Below, in pieces: positions 16,116 to 25,481 of a stretch of DNA of 33,592 nucleotides (position 1 is the stretch's first letter; the number at the start of each line of letters is the position of its first letter). The position numbers were made by a program, and so were the translations under genes. Location: contig CALHDP010000061.1 of the NCBI GenBank assembly GCA_938023085.1, forward strand, positions 1-33,592. Direction: 5' to 3'. The notes beneath the pieces are model-generated. The model saw only the letters and a list, made by a program, of their open reading frames with translations. It did no database searches and had not been told where the DNA came from. The stretch is from an uncultured Collinsella sp. (GTDB lineage: Bacteria > Actinomycetota > Coriobacteriia > Coriobacteriales > Coriobacteriaceae).

Positions 16116-16961
16116 TTAAATATAGAGAATAAACTTGTGCTCGGTCTTATGGAACACGGCGTAACCAACAACTAAAGCGAAAACGGCCCAGAACACGCAA
16201 AATCCTAGCGTTAACATGGAAGGCATCGTGTTAAACAAGAATATATCGCGCATGAACTGCAGGTAGTTGTACATGGGATTCACAACAACCAACACCTGAA
16301 TCCAATGGGCCATCTGGCTAATGTAATCGGTGGTCCAGAAAATAGGCGTCAGATACATCCACGCGGTGATAACGACGGTCCACAGGTGCATAACATCACG
16401 GAAAAATACGGCAAGCGCCGAGAGCATCATGCCCAAGCCCATGCAAAAGCACATAAGCAAAAACAGGCAAACCGGCAGCAAGATTAAATGCCAGGTAGGA
16501 AGAACATGGAACCACAGCATAACCAGCGCGACGGCAACCAGAGAGAAGGCAAAGTTAACGAGCGAGAACAGCACCTTCTGAACCGGGAACACCCAGCGGT
16601 GAACCTTAACCTTTTTAAGCAAGGACGACGCCGCGATGATGGACATGAGTGCCTGGTTCGTCGACTCGGACATAACCGAGAACGTAATGTTGCCGACAAT
16701 CAGGTACAGCGGATACATCTCGGGCGTTATGGAACCATTGCGGCTCTGACCAAAAATGGTCGAGAACACAATGGACATGACGACCATCATAAGAAGTGGA
16801 TTGAGTACCGACCACGCAACACCCAAAACGCTGCGACGATACTTAATCTTAAAATCCTTAGTGACAAGCTGCCTCAGGATGTATTTGTCTTTTTCGAAAT
16901 CATTTTTAGCGTGAGAGGCCGGCTTAGCCACCGCTTTCTGACTATCTACGCTGTCAGTCAC
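16116..16961 (-). CDS. Polysaccharide/teichoic-acid ABC exporter, permease subunit (Wzm/TagG-like)
   Basis: ABC-2 type membrane subunit with six predicted helices. I choose the GTG at 16961, since AAGGAG lies 7 nt upstream, giving 281 aa; the longer ATG-started frame from 17021 has no ribosome site. The N-terminal cytoplasmic part (FEKDKYILRQLVTKDFKIKYRRSVLG) and LNPLLMMVVMSIVF, then MYLTPIFWTTDYI and NPMYNYLQFMRDIF are the family landmarks. Works with the ATPase encoded 11 nt downstream. A divergent GT2 gene starts 147 nt away on the plus strand. Confidence 0.92.
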   Translation of the reverse strand: MTDSVDSQKAVAKPASHAKNDFEKDKYILRQLVTKDFKIKYRRSVLGVAWSVLNPLLMMVVMSIVFSTIFGQSRNGSITPEMYPLYLIVGNITFSVMSESTNQALMSIIAASSLLKKVKVHRWVFPVQKVLFSLVNFAFSLVAVALVMLWFHVLPTWHLILLPVCLFLLMCFCMGLGMMLSALAVFFRDVMHLWTVVITAWMYLTPIFWTTDYISQMAHWIQVLVVVNPMYNYLQFMRDIFLFNTMPSMLTLGFCVFWAVFALVVGYAVFHKTEHKFILYI

Positions 16962-17107
16962 GGACCATCTCCTTGTCTCGTAATTCATAACAGTGGAAAG
17001 TATAGCCTTCAAAGACGGCAACTAACCCAGCGATGCAAATCTGGAAAAGTACCCCATATCAAATACAGGCATCTGGCGACAGGTATACTAACAACCCGTA
17101 ATAAGTT
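16962..17107. promoter_or_regulatory. Divergent promoter region between exporter and GT2 genes
   Basis: TATACT occurs once on each strand: minus 17004-16999 toward the exporter genes and plus 17084-17089 toward the GT2 gene. No good -35 box accompanies either, so the positions are tentative. Confidence 0.35.
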
Positions 17108-18061
17108 ATGGGGGCATTCATCTTGGACTATACAAACACAGCGGTTATCATTCCCTGCTATAACGAGGCCGTCACCATAGGTAAAGTCATAGACGATTTC
17201 CACCGCGAACTCCCCGGAGCCACGGTCTACGTCTACGACAACAACTCAACCGATGGGACGTCCCAGATTGCCTTGGAGCACGGCGCCACGGTGCGACTCG
17301 AACCGCGCCAGGGAAAGGGCAACGTGTGCCGTCAGATGTTCCGCGACATCGACGCAGGCTGTTACCTCATGGTCGACGGCGACGACACGTATCCCGCCGA
17401 GGCAGCCCGAGCGCTCTGCGACCCTATCCTTGCGGGAGAGGCGGATATGACCGTGGGCGACCGCCTCTCCAACGGCACTTACACCGAGGAAAACAAGCGC
17501 GCCTTCCACGGTTTCGGGAACAACCTGGTCCGCGCCATGATCAAGTGGATCTACGGTTACAGCTTCGAAGACGTCATGACGGGGTACCGCGCCATGGGTC
17601 AGCCGTTCGTCAAGACGTTCCCCGTCCTGAGCGAGGGCTTCCAGATCGAGACCGAGCTCTCCATCCACGCCGTCGATCACCGTTGGCGAATTAAGGATGT
17701 CCCGGTGGAGTACCGGGACCGCCCCGCTGGTTCAGTGTCCAAGCTCGACACGGTCGGCGACGGCATCAAGGTCATCGCCATGATCGTCACGCTCTTCAAG
17801 GACTACCGACCGCTCAAATTCTTCAGCCTCATCGCCCTGATCTTCGCCGCCATCGGCCTCGCGCTCGGCATCCCCATCATCGTAGAGTATTTCCACACCG
17901 GGCTGGTTCCCCGCTTCCCAACTGCCATGCTCGCCGCGTGTTTCATGTTCCTGTGCGGCCTCAGCCTGGCAACGGGCTTCATCCTCGACTCGGTCGCCAA
18001 GGTCGAAAAGAAACAATGGGAGCTTCAGGTATACAAAACGCGCAATTCAATAGGTGAGTAG
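17108..18061 (+). CDS. Membrane-anchored family 2 glycosyltransferase (polyprenyl-phosphate type)
   Basis: Protein of 317 aa. The GT-A domain occupies residues 1-220: TAVIIPCYNEAVTIGKVI, YDNNSTDGTSQIA, and VDGDDTYP with the metal-binding acidic motif. It resembles dolichyl/undecaprenyl-phosphate sugar transferases (DPM1-like). Two hydrophobic helices follow at roughly 235-257 and 272-295, which anchor it to the membrane. Its likely role is to load a sugar on a lipid carrier for later use outside the membrane; the sugar is unknown. The ATG at 17108 lacks a ribosome site; a TTG at 17123 has GGGGG 8 nt upstream and could be the true start. Higher GC than the following acyltransferase gene, which starts 6 nt downstream. 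Confidence 0.85.
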   Translation: MGAFILDYTNTAVIIPCYNEAVTIGKVIDDFHRELPGATVYVYDNNSTDGTSQIALEHGATVRLEPRQGKGNVCRQMFRDIDAGCYLMVDGDDTYPAEAARALCDPILAGEADMTVGDRLSNGTYTEENKRAFHGFGNNLVRAMIKWIYGYSFEDVMTGYRAMGQPFVKTFPVLSEGFQIETELSIHAVDHRWRIKDVPVEYRDRPAGSVSKLDTVGDGIKVIAMIVTLFKDYRPLKFFSLIALIFAAIGLALGIPIIVEYFHTGLVPRFPTAMLAACFMFLCGLSLATGFILDSVAKVEKKQWELQVYKTRNSIGE

Positions 18062-18067
18062 GCTTCA

Positions 18068-19153
18068 ATGAACACTAATAAGCGCCTTACAAACTGGGAT
18101 CTTCTAAGAGCCCTCTCAATGTTTTTAGTTGTTGTTGTTCACATCGCACCGCAACTGGGCAGTTTTCGCGGCATTAACGCTGGCGTGATAGTAGGCACAG
18201 GCGCCATTATTTGCGACCCGATATTCTTCTGCCTGTCGGGCTATTTCGCACTGAAACCTCTAAAGAAAAGCTACAAGGACTATCTCTTTGGAAAAGCCCT
18301 GTCGTTGCTGCTACCCATCTTTGTGTATGCTGGGCTTCTGTACACCTATAAAGTAGTGACTGGCTCACTTCAGGATACCAACTACATCCGATACACCAGT
18401 AGCCTTGTCCAAGGTGGCTGGTGGTTTGTTCCAGCGCTCATTCCATATATTATTATTGCGCCAGTATTGGCAAAAATGTTCGAAGCACTTGATGACCGTA
18501 CCTGCAAAATTGCCCTGTTCGTAACCTTAGGAATCTACGCATGGGGCGGACTATCATGCGCAGCAAACTCTTTGCTCATAAACTCTCAGCATATAACCCT
18601 TGCAGCAGCCGTAAGCACGTTTCAGCGTATCATACCGCGATCGCTGCTTGGGGGAACGTATTTCACGTTCTTTTGCTTGGGGTATTTCGTTAAGCGTGTA
18701 ACGCCATTATTAGACAGGCGGGAAACTAGGTTTATTAAGTCAATAGGTATTCTTTTTTTCATCTTCGATATTGTGAGCGCATATTTTGGTTTCGAAAGGT
18801 CCGATCCGAGTTTTAACTGGGTAATCGTGACCGTTGCAATATTTGTTGCGTTTAATGGCATCAAGCTACACTCGCAAACGTTCTCGAACATCATTGAGTG
18901 GACTGCAAAAAGATCCTATTCAATTTATCTCTTGCAATACGCAACGATTGAGCTTGCCACATCTGTTATCTATAACGGCGTACTAGATGGCGGATATTCG
19001 ACGCTTTCATGGCCACTTAGGATAGCCACATAGATATTGGCGACAGCGCTGGCCTACGGACTGGCGCTAGCGGTGGCATCGGTCGTGGACCCCTTCATCA
19101 TTGGGCCCATCCAGGTAAAGCTTAAACAGTATCGTCAGAATACCGCATGCTAG
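18068..19153 (+). pseudogene. Acyltransferase-3 membrane protein interrupted by an in-frame TAG
   Basis: OafA/WecH-like O-acyltransferase family: hydrophobic throughout, starting with NWDLLRALSMFLVVVVHIAPQ, which carries the family R and H residues. Codons 1-321 end at TAG 19031-19033. The same frame then continues without further stops for 39 codons (ILATALAYGLALAVASVVDP...) to TAG 19151-19153. That continuation is a typical final transmembrane helix and basic tail, so the full-length protein was 361 aa. The stop could derive from one base change, for example TGG or CAG to TAG. The truncated 321-aa product lacks its last helix and is probably inactive unless the amber codon is read through. 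It directly follows the GT2 gene. Confidence 0.85.
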
Positions 19154-19195
19154 GCCGTTTAACAGTGAACAGAGTTTCATAGCAACTTACATGAT

Positions 19196-19235
19196 AAAAG
19201 GGTGGTTGGGAGTAACATCCCGACCACCCTCCTTT
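19196..19235. terminator. Bidirectional terminator
   Basis: Stem GGGTGGTTGGGA (19200-19211) with TCCCGACCACCC (19218-19229), one G:T, 6-nt loop. AAAA lies to the left and TCCTTT to the right, so it can end both the acyltransferase transcript and the opposing GT2 operon. Confidence 0.85.
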
Positions 19236-19285
19236 AGAGCTTCAATAGCCGCAATTCGCGAACAGCACCATTACCATAAAACGAA

Positions 19286-20464
19286 TTATGAGCGAGATTT
19301 AAGCGCCTCAATCGCCTCGGAGATAGAAGGCGCATCCTCAAATAAGCCATCCTTCATGTCCTCCGTGGACGAAACGCCGCAGGCGGTAAGAAGAAAAGAT
19401 TTAGCTCGATCGATCAGCATAAACACCGCCGCCTTATATCCCTTTAGTTGAGCGACAAATGAATATACACTGGATGCACCAAACGAAACAGGACCGTCTT
19501 GGGCAAGTAGCTGTTGATAGAACTTTAGGATTCTATCGCTCGCCAGCAACTGTCCAATATCATCAATCGACAAATACTTCGAAAGTACGCGCTGCAACCC
19601 TTGCAGCAATTCCTCTCGATCTGTCTGATTCTTGATATTAAGCAGATCGAACACGAGGAAATCCGCAACAAAAAGCAACATAGAGCGGCCCGACTCGCCT
19701 TCGAATCTCCCCTGCTTATCCCAATCCGCCATGATGCAATCAACAACCTGCAGATGCTTCTGAAGGCGCAGCTTCTCATCTTGTGCCATCAAACACATTG
19801 CCGAATCCTTGCGGGACAGACGGTAGTCATACAACGAGTCAGAAAGCAGCTTTGTGCGAGAAGATCTTCCTAGCGTGGCAAAGGAAAACACCTGGTCCTC
19901 GCCAAGGGTCAGACCAACAGGAAAATAGAGCCCATGATCGCGCAAGAAAGAAAGACGATAAGCTCCATTCCACGGAAAAGGCCTAGTCTTAGCATAAAAG
20001 ACAAGCTTATCGCTGTAGCCGGAATAGACTTCATCGTCCAATGTTAAGGTCGATGTAAGCCACGGATTGGCGAGCTCAGCCGGGAAGGGATCAGCAGAAA
20101 ACTTAAGGATATCGACCAGTTGCTCATCATCAAACGCCTTGCAAATGACCTCACAGGCGCTGGGCTTTAGCAGATCGTCGGCATCCACAAAGAGGATAAT
20201 CTCACCGTGCGCCTTATCGATACCATAATTTCTAGCAGCAGAAACCCCTCGGTTTATTTCATGATAGATGACGAATCGGGAATCGCGAGAAGCATACAGG
20301 TCGAGCAGCTCGCTCGAACCATCAGTAGATCCGTCATCAACACAAATGACCTCGATATTGTTGTATGACTGAACCGCAATCGAATCGAGGGTATCCAGCA
20401 GATAGCCACCGACGTTATAAACAGGGACAACGATTGACAGCAACGGACAATATAAATCAGACAT
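19286..20464 (-). CDS. Family 2 glycosyltransferase
   Basis: Cytoplasmic-face sugar transferase of 392 aa. The GT-A domain is at residues 1-220: LSIVVPVYNVGGYLLDTLDSI, CVDDGSTDGSSELL, GVSAARNYGID and LFVDADDLL, the last being the acidic metal site. The C-terminal 170 residues are helical and not informative. Donor and acceptor are unknown. The ATG at 20464 lies 1 nt after the stop of the upstream GT2 gene, so both are in one minus-strand operon and probably add successive sugars to the same repeat unit. Confidence 0.88.
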   Translation of the reverse strand: MSDLYCPLLSIVVPVYNVGGYLLDTLDSIAVQSYNNIEVICVDDGSTDGSSELLDLYASRDSRFVIYHEINRGVSAARNYGIDKAHGEIILFVDADDLLKPSACEVICKAFDDEQLVDILKFSADPFPAELANPWLTSTLTLDDEVYSGYSDKLVFYAKTRPFPWNGAYRLSFLRDHGLYFPVGLTLGEDQVFSFATLGRSSRTKLLSDSLYDYRLSRKDSAMCLMAQDEKLRLQKHLQVVDCIMADWDKQGRFEGESGRSMLLFVADFLVFDLLNIKNQTDREELLQGLQRVLSKYLSIDDIGQLLASDRILKFYQQLLAQDGPVSFGASSVYSFVAQLKGYKAAVFMLIDRAKSFLLTACGVSSTEDMKDGLFEDAPSISEAIEALKSRS

Positions 20465-20465
20465 A

Positions 20466-21581
20466 TTAACGGCGGAGCTTTCTCTTCATCATACGAGCTA
20501 CCATAGAGAAGCCGCCAGCTGCAAAATATTCGCAAATCGTATTGAGCTTACCGGAGCCCGTAAGCGAATACTGGACCTTAAGAAGATCAGCGTTCTCGGC
20601 AAAATCCTTTACACGAGCAAACTCACCAGGATTAAAGCCGTAGCGGTCAAACGGAGCTTCGGCACAAATAATGTTATTCACCTGCAACTCTTCAGCCATT
20701 TCATTCGAAAAGACGCTAATAAAATCGCGACGAAGTTCAGGCGCCAGCCTGTTAAGGTTCCAATCGTAGTTATAGAACTTCACTTTGGCACGAATGGGAT
20801 CAAGCGCCGGCTTGAGATCAGGGCGGTCCTCATTTAGGAAGCGCGACATCTCATGATGCTCATCGCAAACACAAAACACCTTGCCCGGATTGTTCACCGA
20901 AGAATGCTCATTATCCTGACGATAGTGCAGGAACGCTTTTCCCGAATACATAGCGCGCTGTGCACAGGCAAGGACCTTAAAAGTGAAGCTCGTGTCCTGG
21001 AAGGACGCTCCTGGAGTAGGAAGAAACGAGATGTTATTGGAAGACAGAAAGTCCTTACGATACAGTGCAGACCAAATGGAAGGCTTGGCCCAGAATGCGT
21101 CGGGCGCATCGATGGGCTTATGTACGCCCATGCCGATCAGCTCTTGACTCATCGCGGGAAAATAGACGTCATGACGATTAAGCCTTGAACTATCGCGAGA
21201 CGACCAATAGAGCCAGAAATTGCATTTAAAAAGATCGAGCTCGTTGTCCTCGGCCTGCTGAACCATAAACTCAAGCGCATCGGCATCCAAGAAATCGTCG
21301 GACTCAAGAATAGAAATATACTTACCCTTGGCGATTTCAAGACCACGATTCATGGAGTCGCCGTAGCCGGAATTTGGCTTATCAATAACAACGAATCGGG
21401 GGTCTTCAGACGCAAATCCATTGATGATCTCCAAGGAAGAATCCGTAGAGCCGTCATTGATGCAAATGATTTCAATATCCTTAAGTGTCTGATTCTGCAG
21501 AGAGCTGAGGCACTCGTCGAGATATTTCTCGACATTACAGATGGGCACGAGAACCGATACAAGTGGCTGGTTTTGCGACAC
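20466..21581 (-). CDS. Family 2 glycosyltransferase
   Basis: Protein of 371 aa from the GTG at 21581, which has AGGAG 5 nt upstream; an ATG-started frame from 21608 is less likely. GT-A signatures: VSVLVPICNVEKYLDECLSSL, CINDGSTDSSLEII, and ILESDDFLDADALE as the acidic motif (ESDD in place of the usual DADD). The C-terminal half has a GASFQDTSFTFK segment, common in capsule GT2 enzymes. First gene of the two-GT operon. A TATAAT on the minus strand at 21638-21633 is a plausible promoter. Specificity unknown. Confidence 0.88.
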   Translation of the reverse strand: MSQNQPLVSVLVPICNVEKYLDECLSSLQNQTLKDIEIICINDGSTDSSLEIINGFASEDPRFVVIDKPNSGYGDSMNRGLEIAKGKYISILESDDFLDADALEFMVQQAEDNELDLFKCNFWLYWSSRDSSRLNRHDVYFPAMSQELIGMGVHKPIDAPDAFWAKPSIWSALYRKDFLSSNNISFLPTPGASFQDTSFTFKVLACAQRAMYSGKAFLHYRQDNEHSSVNNPGKVFCVCDEHHEMSRFLNEDRPDLKPALDPIRAKVKFYNYDWNLNRLAPELRRDFISVFSNEMAEELQVNNIICAEAPFDRYGFNPGEFARVKDFAENADLLKVQYSLTGSGKLNTICEYFAAGGFSMVARMMKRKLRR

Positions 21582-21632
21582 AATGACTCCTATGCAAGCA
21601 TGACACATATGATATGCAACTCAAATGAATTG

Positions 21633-21638
21633 ATTATA
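21633..21638 (-). promoter_or_regulatory. -10 box TATAAT for the two-GT2 operon
   Basis: Perfect TATAAT on the minus strand about 50 nt before the GTG start at 21581. No convincing -35 is seen. The rest of the 225-nt divergent intergenic space up to 21806 shows no other clear feature. Confidence 0.4.
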
Positions 21639-21806
21639 ACAAATGGCCTCGAACGAGACCGAATCCCCAAAGACTGCACCCTGCAAACAAGGAGACCGTA
21701 AGCTAAACTCAATACAAGCAGTTAAACATTTATGGAAATGCCCACGTTAACGGCGTGAACGGACAAGGACGTTCAAATAATTTCGATCCCCGATAAGGAG
21801 TATTCA

Positions 21807-22844
21807 GTGAAAAAAAGATATCCCGAGTTTGATGTCGCAAAAGCAATAGCACTTGCCGGTGTCATCATTGGCCACTCAACATATCTGGGGACACCAGACC
21901 GGCTTGCCTCCGCTTTCTACTCATTTGATATGCCTCTCTTCTTTATTGTCAGTGGATTCTTCAGCAAGCCCGAGGCTAAACTCACACCCGACTACGTTAG
22001 AAAGAATGCCAAATCGCTTCTGATGCCTTATCTGATTACTTGTATAGGCGTTATTGGATGCTCATTCTTAGGGGCAATCTTAACGGGGAAGACTAACCCG
22101 GCAGAGATAGCAAGCCACTGGTTTATGGCAGGTCTTTACGGATGCGGAGGAATCACACCCGCAACCCCGGCATTCGTATCCGCCATTGGTGCCCTTTGGT
22201 ATCTCTTCGCGCTGTTCTTTGGCAAAATGCTCCTGGCAGTCGTAAACCAATTTCGCCATCCCGCGATTTTAGTTCTGGGTCTCTTCTTCTGCGGCAACGT
22301 TTTGGCCCAAATCATTTGGCTTCCCTGGAGTATCCTTCAGGCCTTGAGTGCAACGCTCTTTTTGTACATTGGACAGATTATTAAAAAGCATGCCCTGCTT
22401 GAAGAGAACTCGATTGAGCCCATCTGCTGGTTATTCATGGCGGGAATCTGGGGCTACTCAGCCCTACGCTTTGGAAAGCTCTACATGGTAACAAACACCT
22501 ACGTTAACGGGACACAGGATGTCATCGGAGGCATTTTTGGCTCATTGGTAATACTCAAGCTATGTCAAACGGCTTGCAAGCATATTCCAAGCGTCACGAA
22601 ACCCATTGCCTGGATCGGAAAGTACACACTCCCGCTCTTCTGCATGCACCTTATTGAGTTGAATGTGTTTCCTTATCAATACGTTTCTGGAATCGTCGAG
22701 AGCCTTCCACTAACGCCGTGGATCGGATATCTGATTGTCCGTTTCGCTATCATTGCACTGCTCACGAGCATCCTATACATGCTTCCACGCCCGATTTCAA
22801 AATGGTATTTCCAGTCAAGACAAAAGAGTCAAGCGGGACGATAA
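21807..22844 (+). CDS. Acyltransferase-3 family membrane protein (fucose 4-O-acetylase-like)
   Basis: Multispanning 345-aa protein with about ten hydrophobic segments. The N-terminus YPEFDVAKAIALAGVIIGHS has the family acid and the histidine of the GHS motif; FYSFDMPLFFIVSGFF follows. These enzymes usually O-acetylate sugars of exported glycans. Unlike the acyltransferase gene at 18068 this one is intact, ending with a basic tail (KWYFQSRQKSQAGR). Start ATG 21807 has AAGGAG upstream. It is a single plus-strand gene between minus-strand units. Confidence 0.87.
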   Translation: MKKRYPEFDVAKAIALAGVIIGHSTYLGTPDRLASAFYSFDMPLFFIVSGFFSKPEAKLTPDYVRKNAKSLLMPYLITCIGVIGCSFLGAILTGKTNPAEIASHWFMAGLYGCGGITPATPAFVSAIGALWYLFALFFGKMLLAVVNQFRHPAILVLGLFFCGNVLAQIIWLPWSILQALSATLFLYIGQIIKKHALLEENSIEPICWLFMAGIWGYSALRFGKLYMVTNTYVNGTQDVIGGIFGSLVILKLCQTACKHIPSVTKPIAWIGKYTLPLFCMHLIELNVFPYQYVSGIVESLPLTPWIGYLIVRFAIIALLTSILYMLPRPISKWYFQSRQKSQAGR

Positions 22845-22871
22845 AACCTAAATACCCCCGCATTGAGGACA

Positions 22872-22905
22872 GCGCCTCTATTCAATTGAGTAGAGGCGCA
22901 TATCT
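22872..22905 (+). terminator. Hairpin between converging genes
   Basis: Stem GCGCCTCTA (22872-22880) with TAGAGGCGC (22891-22899) and a 10-nt loop, followed by ATATCTTTCT. It probably ends the acyltransferase transcript and overlaps the last seven or so codons of the opposing DUF6541 gene. The T-tract is imperfect. Confidence 0.55.
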
Positions 22906-24920
22906 TTCTCGCTTAAAATAAGTGAGAAGCCGGGGGTGCAATCATTAACCGAATCAATGCCCGTCCAGCCAGACTTGTGATAGCCCGGCATATCTACGCC
23001 CTCACGACCGTTCTCGCCATAATCCAGAACAAGAAGATACTTAGCACCAGACTGTTTAACGTCGCGCGCAATCAGCGAATCATAAGAAATGCGGTCGAGT
23101 CCATGGCGGATTTGCTTGCTGACCGCCGTCTCGCCCTTGCCAAAGGAGCTGAACTTTCGATACATAAGATTAAGGTCGTTTGCGGCATATCCGTAGACAC
23201 TGCCGTCAAAGGGATTGTTGATAATCAGCTCATCACCGGCCATTTGCTTGACCTCGCCAAGAAACGCCAACTCATCGGACGTCAGATTATTATCGACATC
23301 ATAGATGCTATACATGTAATTAAGCACGCTTTTAGTAAATCCGACCGGGGAATAGTTGTTAATGGACGGGTTGACACTTTCGGGCCAAAACAAGCCGCAG
23401 GCAATCAGGACGATGCAGAGCGCCTGGGGGAGATACCTGGCAGAACGGTCCATCCCAACAGAAACGGAAAATGCGCTCTGAACTTTTCTCAAGATAAAGT
23501 CGAGACCAAGCGTCGAAAGCGGAATGCTAAACAGCGCGGTCATCGCAGCTACACGATATTGGTCCGTATACCAAAAGCCCGTAAGAAAATGTCTGATAAA
23601 GCCTTCCTGAGTAGCATCGACAACAAACAGCATTATCGAAAAAAGGTATACAAAGAAATAGCCTCGGTAGGACCTGTTGCCCAGCGCGCAAAAGCTACCA
23701 AGAACGACCAGGCACGCAAGAAGAATACATGGCGTACTTTCATTAAAGGAGAACGAGAATGCCCTCCATAAAGCATCAAAGATGTAAGTGAATGAAGGCC
23801 AGTGAAAGTTGATGACTCCCTGCAAAAAACTTGCTTTCGTCATTAAAAACCAGATGACAGCAACAGCCAAAAGCACAATGCCGCGTGACGCATAATAGGC
23901 AAACTTAACCGAGATCGATTGGATGCGAAGCAGCTGGCGTTCAAATAGGCCCCCCAAGCAAAGAACAATCGAAGGCACTAAAAGAATACCGAGCGTGAAT
24001 AACGCATTCGGCTGCAAGGACACGAGAGACGCCAAACCAAAAAGCATGGCAACCAAGACGGGACGATCAGCCAAACAAACAGAACGACGCTCATCAAAGC
24101 CCTGCATAAACCAAATAAAAACGGAGGCAACAGCAGGAATAGTACAGAACGCTGCGAAATTAGGGTAAACGGGGCCCCAGTAAAGCAGAGTCCAAGGAAA
24201 AGCAATCGCACCAAGTGTAACAACCGCGGCGCAAATGCCCTTTTGCACATCGCCCTTGGTAAGAACTGCAATTAAAGACTGGACACCTAAAGGCAATACG
24301 AAAGCAACAAACACAAAGTTAGTGAGATTAATTGACGCCATGACAGAAATATCAAAAGCACGCGCAACCAAAGCGGCAACAATATGCCAAGCGGCGGGAT
24401 AAAAACCAGCACTTGCATTAGGGCTGAACACTTTGGAACCAGCCTCGAGATAGGACCCAATAGATAGAATCGAATAACTAGAGGCATGCTTCATACTCTG
24501 AACAACACTCAAATGAAACGAATTGTCATATACCTGAAGAAAGTTATCTGGCAAGCCAATACCGCGAACAAAAAGATAAACCGTCACAGGAACGGACAAG
24601 CCAAGGGCACACAGGTATGGCAGTAGAGTAAGGATATCGGTGTCAAAAAAGGCGCGTCGTCCGTGAAATCGAAAAAAACACGCCATGCCACTGACCGCAG
24701 CAAAAAAGAACAACGAAATCAATAAAGCAAAATAGCCCTCGGCAACGCCAATAAACCGGAGAGCGATGCCCATAAAGACCAAAAAGAAGACAGTGATTAC
24801 AGGACCAAAGGAAAGAGATTGTTTAAAGGGAACACCAAATGCCCGCGAAGCCAACATGCCTGGCAAAATCAAAACAACGGCGACAACAAAAGCCTCGCCG
24901 AATAACATCGACCAACTCAT
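22878..24920 (-). CDS. DUF6541-type multispanning membrane protein
   Basis: Protein of 680 aa with 12 or more hydrophobic segments in residues 1-530 and a soluble C-terminal part (about 540-680). It matches my memory of DUF6541 proteins, found in actinobacterial surface-glycan loci and thought to resemble GT-C glycosyltransferases; the function is not established. I choose ATG 24920 because GAGG lies 6 nt upstream; a GTG at 24932 is possible. In this locus it could attach a lipid-carried sugar to a glycan outside the membrane, using the product of a DPM1-like GT2. Separated by 224 nt from the GT2/DUF2304 pair upstream on the same strand. Confidence 0.75.
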   Translation of the reverse strand: MSWSMLFGEAFVVAVVLILPGMLASRAFGVPFKQSLSFGPVITVFFLVFMGIALRFIGVAEGYFALLISLFFFAAVSGMACFFRFHGRRAFFDTDILTLLPYLCALGLSVPVTVYLFVRGIGLPDNFLQVYDNSFHLSVVQSMKHASSYSILSIGSYLEAGSKVFSPNASAGFYPAAWHIVAALVARAFDISVMASINLTNFVFVAFVLPLGVQSLIAVLTKGDVQKGICAAVVTLGAIAFPWTLLYWGPVYPNFAAFCTIPAVASVFIWFMQGFDERRSVCLADRPVLVAMLFGLASLVSLQPNALFTLGILLVPSIVLCLGGLFERQLLRIQSISVKFAYYASRGIVLLAVAVIWFLMTKASFLQGVINFHWPSFTYIFDALWRAFSFSFNESTPCILLACLVVLGSFCALGNRSYRGYFFVYLFSIMLFVVDATQEGFIRHFLTGFWYTDQYRVAAMTALFSIPLSTLGLDFILRKVQSAFSVSVGMDRSARYLPQALCIVLIACGLFWPESVNPSINNYSPVGFTKSVLNYMYSIYDVDNNLTSDELAFLGEVKQMAGDELIINNPFDGSVYGYAANDLNLMYRKFSSFGKGETAVSKQIRHGLDRISYDSLIARDVKQSGAKYLLVLDYGENGREGVDMPGYHKSGWTGIDSVNDCTPGFSLILSEKDMRLYSIE

Positions 24921-24986
24921 GAAATACCTCACGAACGAAGTGAATAAACGATTCTAAAACTAATTCTATTTCAAATGGACAACGCC

Positions 24987-25014
24987 CGAGAGATCATATG
25001 CGAGAGATCATATG
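24987..25014. repeat. Perfect tandem duplication of 14 bp
   Basis: CGAGAGATCATATG occurs twice head to tail (24987-25000 and 25001-25014) in the AT-rich spacer upstream of the DUF6541 gene. The rest of the 224-nt spacer shows no clear feature. Confidence 0.9.
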
Positions 25015-25144
25015 CTATACAAAGCAAAACAGCCATAAAGAGAAGCAAAAAGGATGAATGAGATGCCAAGACACCAAGAGAGTCTTAGCAAAAAATTAAG
25101 ACACGTTAAGATACTCAATATAGTATCGAATAAACCAAACTGCT

Positions 25145-25477
25145 TCATTTCCTCTTTGCATCAAGCGCCACAGCCTGAACTAGCGAATTAAGGCGCTCTT
25201 CCTGCTTTGACAGTCGTAACGAAATTCTGAAATCACGAACCACTAGGACTGCTAAAACATATAGAAAGACAAGATTTGATGCAGACATAAATCCCAACAA
25301 GTTTGAAAAAAATGAGGCAATTTCCGGGAAAACGCCAAGCACCACGAAGCTCGTGCTAAATAAAAGCCAAAAAACAGAATCCAAAACCTGCATTCTGCAT
25401 CTTTTGAGGTTGTGTACAACGAAAATAAAAACAATCACAGCGCAGGCAACAAGAAACACGCGCAAGGAAGTTGACAT
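25145..25477 (-). CDS. DUF2304 small membrane protein
   Basis: Protein of 110 aa with three hydrophobic helices (about 5-22, 32-52, 58-80) and a basic, charged tail (RISLRLSKQEERLNSLV). This is the DUF2304 pattern; such proteins are usually encoded next to a DPM1-like GT2 and are assumed to assist it. The ATG at 25477 has AGGTGA 5 nt upstream and overlaps the last codons of the upstream GT2 gene region (GT2 stop at 25482), consistent with coupled translation. The longer frame from 25516 would lie inside that GT2 gene. Confidence 0.82.
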   Translation of the reverse strand: MSTSLRVFLVACAVIVFIFVVHNLKRCRMQVLDSVFWLLFSTSFVVLGVFPEIASFFSNLLGFMSASNLVFLYVLAVLVVRDFRISLRLSKQEERLNSLVQAVALDAKRK

Positions 25478-25481
25478 GCAA

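Noticed and set aside
25054..25191. Plus-strand 45-codon frame with AAAAAGG upstream of its ATG
   Set aside because: Its second half is antisense to the DUF2304 gene and the peptide shows no features; chance is more likely.
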